From Aspergillus flavus (Eukaryota; Ascomycota; Eurotiomycetes; Eurotiales; Aspergillaceae), in assembly GCF_009017415.1 (NCBI RefSeq), contig NC_092407.1, forward strand, positions 3,968,001 through 4,032,000: DNA of 64,000 nucleotides. Reading direction: 5' to 3'. This document shows, in pieces, positions 56,500 to 64,000 of this stretch (positions within the stretch are counted from its first letter, which is position 1; the number at the start of each line of letters is the position of its first letter). Below the pieces are notes generated by a model. The model made no database searches. It was not told the DNA's origin and worked only from the letters and a program-made list of their open reading frames with translations. Made by a program: the position numbers and the translations under genes.

Positions 56500-57872
56500 A
56501 TGGAGGAAACAACGGCAAACGGATCGCCAGTCAATAGCACTTTGCGACAGCCTAAAAAAAGATTTGTCGGAAGACGCACAGCGGACGCCCAGGCGCAGAA
56601 GGAACAATCGTCGAGCCAAAATGATGTCGAGTCGACAAGTATCCAGAAAGGTTGGCCATATAGCCTCCTTGATTATGCTTACCCTGAAACATCTGCTGAC
56701 AATTTACACAAGCTGCTCCCAGGAGAACACCTCGAACCCTGAATCAAGTCCCCCCGGAAATCCTTGAAGACCCCGAAATCCAAGCCGCAATCGACCTTTT
56801 GCCCAAGAACTACTCATTCGAAATCCCCAAGACAATCCACCGAATACGCTCATCCGGCGCAAAAAGAATAGCCTTACAGTTCCCAGAGGGTTTGCTAATT
56901 TTCGCAACCACCATCTCCGATATCATCACCCAGTTCTGCCCAGGAACAGAAACCCTCATCATGGGAGACGTCACATACGGCGCCTGCTGCATCGACGACT
57001 ATACCGCGCGCGCCCTGGGTTGCGATCTCCTTGTCCACTACGCGCACAGCTGTCTCATCCCAGTAGACGTCACACAGATCAAAACTCTCTACATCTTCGT
57101 CGATATCAGCATCGACACCTCGCACCTGATCGCAACACTAGAGCGCAACTTCCAACCAGGCAAGACCATCGCAACCGTAGGAACCATCCAATTCAACGCC
57201 ACACTCCACGGCCTAAAACCCGTCCTCGAGCGCGCAGGCTACAAAGTCATCATCCCACAAATCACCCCCTTATCTAAAGGCGAAATCCTAGGCTGCACAT
57301 CCCCCCAGCTCTCCTCCGAAGAGATCGATCTCCTCCTCTACCTCGGCGACGGCCGCTTCCACCTCGAATCCGCCATGATCCACAACCCCTCTATCCCCGC
57401 TTACCGCTACGACCCTTACTCGCGCATTCTCTCCCGTGAAACCTACGTGCACGATGAAATGCACACTCTCCGCCGCGACGCAATCAACACCGCCAAGTCC
57501 GCCAAAAAATGGGGTCTCATTCTCGGATCCCTCGGCCGACAAGGTAACCCCAATACCATGGCTATGATCGAGAACCACCTTAACGAGCGCGGTATTCCAT
57601 TCGTCAACTTACTTCTCAGCGAGATCTTCCCGGGAAAGTTGGCGTCCATGTCGGACGTTGAATGCTGGGTGCAGATTGCTTGTCCGAGATTGAGTATCGA
57701 CTGGGGTTATGCATTCCCGCGGCCACTGTTGACGCCGTATGAGGCGCTAATTGCTTTGGGAGTAAGAGAGAGCTGGGATACTGCCAATAAGGGTGTCTAT
57801 CCGATGGATTTCTATGCTAAGGAAGGCCTTGGAAGGACGAAACCTAGCCAGGCGATACCTGGCACTGCCTGA
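56500..57872 (+). CDS. DPH1: Diphthamide biosynthesis protein 1 (radical SAM-like subunit)
   Basis: Exons 56500-56650 and 56713-57872 give 436 aa. Dph1 works with Dph2 to transfer the 3-amino-3-carboxypropyl group of S-adenosylmethionine to the target His of elongation factor 2, the first step of diphthamide. [14 protein letters not shown] is the usual N-terminal stretch. [36 protein letters not shown] and [19 protein letters not shown] hold the three family Cys regions that bind the 4Fe-4S cluster. The donor at 56651 is GTTGGC, weaker than usual, with a CTGAC branch point and acceptor at 56712; this join gives [20 protein letters not shown], as expected. Third codon positions of the first two-thirds of exon 2 are strongly biased to C. 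Confidence 0.95.
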
Positions 57873-58139
57873 AGGTAAGACCAAAAGAAAAAGAAAATAA
57901 GTTAAACAAATTGTGGTCATTATAAGATACCACGCTCGGCATTATGATTTTGCATGACATGTCCATATGAATAACGCATAAAAGTCGCCATATATAGAAG
58001 CTTGTTCAATGGTTTAGAATATCTTACATCACCACATGGCCTCCCGGAGGCCCAGATAAATAAGGGCAGAAAGGAGGTTTCTTCCTGAATAGTTACTAGT
58101 ATTACATACAATATCCTGAATCGTTACAGCGACATTTCA

Positions 58140-60974
58140 TCATCCCTTAACTTCGTCGGCACTATCCGTGTTAAGATCACTTGCGCTTCCCCGGCGAAGC
58201 GACAGAATGCTCTTGCTCGCCAGTTCATCGGCAGTTCGTTCGGCCGCGCGCCATCGCGTGACTGCCTGTTCAACATCTTCAAACATTTCTATCGTGTCGT
58301 TGATGATACCTCCTTCGTCTAACTCCGGAACCTGGGTGCTCTCTCTCGACCCGCTGTCGCTAGTCATCGGAAAGGCGGGTCCGAATCCGCGCTGAGGGAG
58401 GGGATTGAACATGACAGCATTGGTGAACATACGGATCAATTCTTTCTCCAGCTGTGCCGAGTTGACTATTCCTTTGGGAGGAATAACGTCCTCGGTCTTC
58501 TGCAGCATGAGAACTGCATTCTTCGATGGTGTTCCGCCATTCGGGGCCGGGGATTCACCATCTGCGGCGGGCGTGTTTGCGGCTTCTGTAGCAGCAGCCA
58601 CGGCTTTGCTGCCTTGATGAATGGATGATTTGATGGACTTCAGATCCTGTGGTCGGTAGATGAGATCTCGATACCCCGGGGCATCGCGTTCGGTCAACGG
58701 CTTGGTGAAGATTGATGCGTGTTTATGAGTAGTCACATCATTCATGATCGGAGCACCCGTTCTAGGGAAGTTACGAGCGCAGAGAACATAAGATGTCGAT
58801 TGATTCGGGTCAATGCGGCTGATGTGGTTGATCTCCGGAGGCAGAGCTTCTGCTTCCAACGCTTCACTGGCACCGCGCTTACGTTTCGGTCTGCCTCGAC
58901 CCGGGCGGTCCTCTGAAGCAGCGGTACCTTTGCGGCCACTAGAAGGACGGGGTTCGGGCTCAGCAGCCTCCGAGATTCCAGCTGGCGTGCTGGGCATCTC
59001 ATGCTTAATCTTTCCCGGGTATACAGATTCGGACTCCTCATCGCGGGACAAAACAGAACGCCCCCGACTTCTAGACGAAGTTGCACTTCTATCGCGGCCC
59101 TTGCCGGTCTGCTTCTCTACCTTCGGCTTCAGCCCTCCCTTGCCATCCACCTCAGCCCCTGCCAGTTCCGATTCCCTGCCTCGCCCAGAGCCCTTTCCTT
59201 CATTTCGTCCACGCTTCCGAGGTGGAGGCACAGGTTCTTCGGGCGTCGCTTCGCGAGACCCCATTAATGAAGGGGCCTTCTCGCTAATGGGACTTACATC
59301 CTCCCGTCGCGGCCGTTCTGGCGAACGAGGAGACACTGGTATACTCAGTCGAGGAGTCTTCTTCCAAGGGGTAAGATTGCCGGGAGTGGCGATTGTTAGA
59401 CGGGGACGCGCACTCCTGGTCTCCGAGTACAACAAAGCTTGTGCAGCACCAGCTGGCGTCTCATAGCCAGTGCCATAACCGCTAGGCGCTGGCGATTGCG
59501 CCACGGTAGAAATAGGCTGCGGAGTGGATGGTACGGTTGTTGGTTGAGGCGTCTGGTACGCCGCTTTTGTTTCTGGTTCCGGTAATGGTTGAGGCGGATG
59601 CGAGGGGAAGGGTCTCCCTGTAGTGGTCTGACCAGAAGGCTCTGGAATCGGCTGTGAAGAAGCGGGTCGTGGGGTCTGAGGGGGTGGGTTCAACGACCAC
59701 TGCTGGAAACTCGGTTGAGGTGGAGGCCGAGGAGCCGTAGTGGCTGGAGTCTTTGGCGGACCTTCTTTGCCAGCTGGTTTGGCGGTGGAGATTGGTTTCT
59801 GATGGGCGGGAGAAACAGCTGGGGCATTTGTATTTTGTGGGGCTTGCGAGGAAGTTGCTGGCGGAGCGGGTACAGAGCCAATGCCCGGAACTGGGGTAGC
59901 GGACGGGGGCATAGGTTTCTGTACTGCAAGAATATTTGTTGGTGTTTGGTTGACAGGAGTATCCCGGGGTGCCAGGGGAGGTTGTTTGGGTGTTGCGGCT
60001 GGCTTTCCATTGAGGGCCTGTGGTTGAGGTGGTTTGGGAGTTGTTTGGGGCATGAGCTGGCGACATGCGGGCTGTTGCTGCGATGGTCGCGGCGGCGGTA
60101 ATTGCGACTGGACTTGCGTGGACACCGGTCTCCCCTGCGGTGGTACAACTGGTTGGACAGGAACACGTTGCTCCTCCACTGGTGCTGGATGCGGCGTTGA
60201 CACCGGGGGTTGTTTCGCGATGTCCTCCTCTTTGCTTTGAAGTTCTACTCGGTATTGCTTGGTATCAATTCCGGGCACTAGTTCTATAGAAGGCTTATTC
60301 GCATCCTTGGGTTGTATTTGAGCGGGCCTCTCCTCCTTGGCGTCCACATCCATCGGCTCTGGTTCAGGCTCGAGTTTCGGTTCGGGCGCTTGTGGCGTAG
60401 GTTTTTGGATAACTGGCGTAGGCACAGACTCTTTGGGTGTTTCGCGCTCCTCCTTCTGTAGTCGTTCGATCTCATCTTTGATCTCTTTATACCTCGCCTC
60501 CTCATTCCTGATTTCCCTGGTAACAAGTTCTTTGTATCGGGCATACAGGTGAGAAACCAGGTCCGGTATGATCGCAGCATGGCTCATTCCCTTATCGACC
60601 AACCCATCCGGCCGCGGACTTGTAATCTTCCGTTTCTTGGGATTAGTACCATTGCTTTCCACATGATGGCCGTTGGGTTCGAGGGAGGAGATGATGTCAG
60701 CGGAAGTTTCACCATCCCGCATCAAGGTCGTATACAATTCCTCGAGAGCCTCCGGGGCAAGCCGCCCCGCATCGAAGGTACCATTCTGACGGATAAACGG
60801 GTTGTTGCGCAGTACATCGGAGATGGAAACGAAACTGGTGGGGCGGCTATCTAGGGCGGCGAGGGACTGAAAGAAAAGGAGCGACTCAAACGGAGTGTAG
60901 GCCGACAGAGGAGGCATCCCCCATTGCCCGTTTGATCGGCCACTGGGGGGAGAGGATCTTGGGATGGGGGCCAC
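58140..60974 (-). CDS. BRD8-like bromodomain protein (probable NuA4 subunit)
   Basis: A single exon of 944 aa. The N-terminal 130 residues (YTPFESLLFFQSLAALDSRP, then FVSISDVLRNNPFI) and a coiled segment (ARYKELVTREIRNEEARYKE) are followed by about 450 residues rich in Pro, Gln, Thr and Ser, then a basic stretch. The bromodomain is near the C-terminus: FTKPLTERDAPGYRDLIYRP, then QDLKSIKSSIHQGSKA, an insertion, and LEKELIRMFTNAVMFNPLPQ. NAVMFNP carries the Asn that contacts acetyl-lysine. This order is like animal BRD8 and its fungal relatives, which belong to the NuA4/TIP60 acetyltransferase complex. It should act in the nucleus. It converges with DPH1. Confidence 0.85.
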   Translation of the reverse strand: MAPIPRSSPPSGRSNGQWGMPPLSAYTPFESLLFFQSLAALDSRPTSFVSISDVLRNNPFIRQNGTFDAGRLAPEALEELYTTLMRDGETSADIISSLEPNGHHVESNGTNPKKRKITSPRPDGLVDKGMSHAAIIPDLVSHLYARYKELVTREIRNEEARYKEIKDEIERLQKEERETPKESVPTPVIQKPTPQAPEPKLEPEPEPMDVDAKEERPAQIQPKDANKPSIELVPGIDTKQYRVELQSKEEDIAKQPPVSTPHPAPVEEQRVPVQPVVPPQGRPVSTQVQSQLPPPRPSQQQPACRQLMPQTTPKPPQPQALNGKPAATPKQPPLAPRDTPVNQTPTNILAVQKPMPPSATPVPGIGSVPAPPATSSQAPQNTNAPAVSPAHQKPISTAKPAGKEGPPKTPATTAPRPPPQPSFQQWSLNPPPQTPRPASSQPIPEPSGQTTTGRPFPSHPPQPLPEPETKAAYQTPQPTTVPSTPQPISTVAQSPAPSGYGTGYETPAGAAQALLYSETRSARPRLTIATPGNLTPWKKTPRLSIPVSPRSPERPRREDVSPISEKAPSLMGSREATPEEPVPPPRKRGRNEGKGSGRGRESELAGAEVDGKGGLKPKVEKQTGKGRDRSATSSRSRGRSVLSRDEESESVYPGKIKHEMPSTPAGISEAAEPEPRPSSGRKGTAASEDRPGRGRPKRKRGASEALEAEALPPEINHISRIDPNQSTSYVLCARNFPRTGAPIMNDVTTHKHASIFTKPLTERDAPGYRDLIYRPQDLKSIKSSIHQGSKAVAAATEAANTPAADGESPAPNGGTPSKNAVLMLQKTEDVIPPKGIVNSAQLEKELIRMFTNAVMFNPLPQRGFGPAFPMTSDSGSRESTQVPELDEGGIINDTIEMFEDVEQAVTRWRAAERTADELASKSILSLRRGSASDLNTDSADEVKG

Positions 60975-63098
60975 GGTGAGAAAGGTTGTACGATGGTTGG
61001 CCCGTCAGAGAGCTCGAGTTCGGGCAACCAATGGACCAAGAACAACACAGCAGTGGTCCAGATCCAGGCCTGAGGAACGGGGCAAAAGCAGGTGATCGGA
61101 GGATTACGTGGAGCCAGTCAGACCATCTGCGCAGAAAAATGGACAAAGGCCGAAAACGGGAACAGGGAACAGAAAATTAAATCCAGGGAGCAAAACGCGG
61201 CCGTGTCACGTCCACAGGATTTCGAGAGCTTCAAAAATTCTCAGAAAAATCGTAGAAATTTGAGACAATAAGATTAAGGGCGCGGGTCGGATGGAAAGGA
61301 TGAAGATCCGGATGGGGGAGGGAAGATGACAAGTAGACGATATGAAGGGGGACTGGAGAATCGAGATGGGAAGGGTTAGTGAGTGTTTGTTCGGACGAGC
61401 TCAATCGTTCACTTGGTCGTCTGCCTGCCCCGACGGGAAGAGAAATCGAAGAGACCAACTTTTCCCTGCCCGTCAGAGGGTCACGTGAGGGAAGGGGATC
61501 GCCCGCCAAGGTGATGTTATGGTACCGTATGGGGCATCAGTGCCCAGTTGTATGGATCCGTATTACCTGCTAGCCATGCACAATGACGACAGCCATTTTC
61601 CGGTTGCTGGGAGGCCTTGACTACAGTGGTAATACATAGTAACGATACCCATGGAGCTGAAGCATACACTACTACAATAGTAGATACATTCCAAAGTCAA
61701 TATGAGATGTAAGATAAGACTCTTCAAATTAAATCCCTCCCGGAGAATTCTAGACTCAAAATAATATCGGAAATTGCCCATGGACCGTTAACTGCCAAGC
61801 TATGAAAGATAATGATGTAGCTCTGAGTAGAAAGAGTAGTCGTGAGTCTACTTACAAAACAGTACGTCAATACAATACATTACTACCGACCACGAACCCC
61901 ACGCTGTCAGGGGCAAGGCCAAATATAAAAAATAATCAACATTAGCCCCTTTCTGGCTTTTTCTTACTGGTGGGCGGACACTCATGATTCTTCAGCCTCC
62001 ATGGATTCAGGAGGTCTTCCCCCGATTAGCAGCGTCATCGTCCATTCGGAGTCCTTACATTCTTACATACTTGTACTTTCCATACACTCTGCACAACCAC
62101 AACGCTACTACATATTGACATGAGGACTATAACGTGCCTTGGCATTTGAATGATGTGTTAGAGTTCACGAAGTATCTGCGTCATTGACTTTTTAGCACCT
62201 TTGGCTCCTTGCTCGGTGTAAGACTTTAATTGCAAACGTTCCGCTAGTCGGGCAACCCTTTGATTGTGATTGAGGGTAGGATTGATTGGATCTTAAATGC
62301 TGGTGTTATTACTGGATTTTATTTAGATTTTCATGACTTTTCAATTACGATGGAGTCTGGTGGAGAGCCCTGTGACTATTGAGTATTGACCCGACTAATT
62401 GGCCTTACCTAAACCTGTTCATTTTTATTAGTTGCGTCGCTAGTATAACTCTCACAACCCTTTTTTTCTTCGAGTTTTGCGTGTCTTCTGTTCTCGAATA
62501 TCACTTCTCTTACGGTGACAAAACGACAGGGAGGCTTCTCGTATGCACGGCTGACTCGTCATCGTGGTGCCCGTGGATAGATTCTTAGATCCCTTCCCCC
62601 TCCCCAAACGAATACTACTTACACTTCTCTTTGGGCCGACTGATCTTCCTCCGAGCGTGCATTGCCCCTATCATCCCCGTCCGGGCTTTGATAACTACCC
62701 ACTAAAAGTGGTCCCTTTTGGCCCTTACCCATTCATTAGTGCGACAAGTTTCGATCTTCGGCCTCCTCAGTCCTGCGATCGATCAAAACCCCCTACATTT
62801 TCCCATACATTGCTCTCAGCTGGTTCTGATCTTCTCACCATCATATATACCTTTGACCCTAATACCTTAATCATCCGCGATTTGACTCTTCTGATTCTTT
62901 TGGGATTGTACCTCAAGTTCCACATCAACCTTGCCTTATACCCACCAGTTTTCATTGACGCACGCGCGCGCTTGGGAACACTCCTTTTTCTACCCCCCAA
63001 CACAGCGAACGAGCAACTCCTTGCCTTCCTTCTTCCTTGAGCGGCTGCTCTGCCATATCGTACCTCTTCGCCTCCACACACTCGAGTAAAAAGATAAA
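60975..63098. other. 2.1-kb gene-free stretch
   Basis: Contains the promoter of the bromodomain gene and probably a long leader for the gene at 63.1 kb. A plus-strand open frame at 62564-63040 is pyrimidine-rich leader sequence rather than a gene. Confidence 0.4.
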
Positions 63099-63719
63099 AT
63101 GTCAGACGCCGATCAGGGCTGGAAACCAAATGGTCGTCCTCAGTCGTTCGTACCCCCCATTTGCTCTCCATGAGAGATACCTGAACGTTGAGGTTGACTG
63201 ATACACGGCAGGACCATGGCACAAGCTTTCTCAAGCACGCTAGATAGTCTCTTTGCGCTGGACTCGGATGTCCACCACCTTGAGCAGACTGTGGATGAGA
63301 GGTATGTCTTGTAACCGTTGCGAACCCCTCCTTTCACCCCCGAACTACGCCGAGATAAAGACAACTTGGGAAGCTAATCGCGGAACGTTATCATCAGGAA
63401 ATTTCAAATGATCATCCAAAACCGAGAACTGGAAGAACTTCAGGCGAAAATCCGTGCGACCGAAGAACGCTTGAAAGCACGAAAGTCCGTGATCATGGAT
63501 GGAAGCGGCCCCAGGAGCAATGGAGCGCAGAGCGACGGCGGATACCAGTCGACAGGTAAGTCGTTATCCCATGAGCAGGTCTGTTAGCGGAATTAATATC
63601 GCTAAATCTTCCTGATACCTATAGAATCCGCATCATCGGCAACATCTCCAACGGACACAGCAGGCCACTACTCCAGCGGGGATGAACAGCGGCAGCATGG
63701 CCAGACACGTAATTCATGA
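63099..63719 (+). CDS. Small coiled-coil protein of unknown function
   Basis: Exons 63099-63145, 63212-63301, 63398-63555 and 63625-63719 join in frame to 129 aa. The first donor is GTTCGT with a GACTGAT branch region; a start at 63216 (MAQAFSSTLDSLFALDSDV) is the alternative if exon 1 is non-coding. Residues 25-75 form a charged helix (VHHLEQTVDERKFQMIIQNR, then ELEELQAKIRATEERLKARK) with heptad-like Leu/Ile spacing, a short coiled coil. The C-terminal 50 residues are Ser/Gly/Thr-rich and disordered. Splice sites are all regular, so it is likely a real conserved gene. I do not recognise the family; scaffold or adaptor roles are possible but unproven. Confidence 0.65.
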
Positions 63720-64000
63720 CTTGATACAACCGGCCAGAGTCGGCTGCAATGGACACGTTTGGCTCAGGAACGGGATTATGGATTTGATTTCTCTTCTATT
63801 GTTTTTCCAAGGCGGGCATGTCTGGAGAATTTGATTTATTTAATTTGTTTTCCCCTCTTCATCTTCAGGCGCTGTATCGATAGTGCGTTGAATGGGGACA
63901 GGCCTTCTTTTGATATACCTGGTGTTCTTATGCATTTTTGGCGTCTCTCGCACACGTTGATGCACATGGTCGAGTCCGTGTATGCATGTGCCATGTCTCA

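Noticed and set aside
62564..63040. Plus-strand open frame of 158 codons
   Set aside because: Pyrimidine-rich leader-like sequence directly upstream of a well-supported gene; no domain or splice pattern.

Overview
The window is nuclear DNA of a filamentous ascomycete, most likely an Eurotiomycete of the Aspergillus/Penicillium type. Genes carry short introns (about 50-95 nt) with GT..AG borders and CTRAY-like branch points. Several gene families are typical of such fungi: Zn2Cys6 regulators, a HET-like protein, a DHA1 MFS pump, a dual-targeted carnitine acetyltransferase, BTN1/CLN3 and an Rxt3-domain protein. There are no bacterial operons, no CRISPR arrays, and I recognised no tRNA or rRNA gene. 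All exon-intron models below were made by eye.

Left part (1-12.4 kb): a C-terminal relic of a superfamily 1 helicase at the edge; a cation/Ca2+ exchanger; a small C2H2 zinc-finger protein; a seven-exon Zn2Cys6 regulator of the AmdR/CTF1 type; then a divergent pair made of a 3-hydroxyacyl-CoA dehydrogenase fused to a YWTD-type beta-propeller (minus strand) and a cytochrome b5/cytochrome b5 reductase fusion (plus strand). The 832-bp shared promoter of that pair holds an inverted pair of CCTCGG hexamers, the core bound by fatty-acid regulators FarA/FarB in Aspergillus nidulans.

Gene-poor accessory part (12.4-27 kb): a decayed DUF3435 tyrosine-recombinase-like fragment, an F-box/LRR-like relic broken by two in-frame stops, three tandem copies of a 236-bp unit whose differences are mostly transitions (RIP-like), a small EF-hand protein, a small secreted Cys protein, a P450 with an unusual N-terminal extension, and a HET-like protein lacking the core HET motif. 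About 5 kb in total holds nothing recognisable.

Middle part (27-44 kb): carnitine acetyltransferase with a PTS1 tail and an optional spliced mitochondrial presequence (AcuJ/Cat2 type), an Rxt3-domain protein with a long (CA)n tract inside an intron flanked by His-coding exons, a Pro/Tyr-rich hypothetical protein, an AIM6-like membrane phosphodiesterase, two small secreted proteins (one with six Cys) and a DHA1 MFS transporter.

Right part (46.7-64 kb): a compact housekeeping block: an HSL-type esterase with PGGG in place of HGGG, BTN1, mitochondrial acetylornithine aminotransferase, the succinate dehydrogenase assembly factor SDHAF4, HMG-CoA lyase, DPH1, a BRD8-like bromodomain protein and a small coiled-coil protein. 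ARG8, SDHAF4 and HMG-CoA lyase are three consecutive genes for mitochondrial proteins.

A possible theme is acyl/acetyl-CoA metabolism: a CTF1/AmdR-like regulator, an acyl-CoA dehydrogenase fusion, carnitine acetyltransferase and HMG-CoA lyase lie in one window, and CCTCGG elements lie near two of them. This link is inference. There is no polyketide, peptide or terpene backbone gene, so the P450, MFS and regulators do not form an obvious secondary-metabolite cluster.
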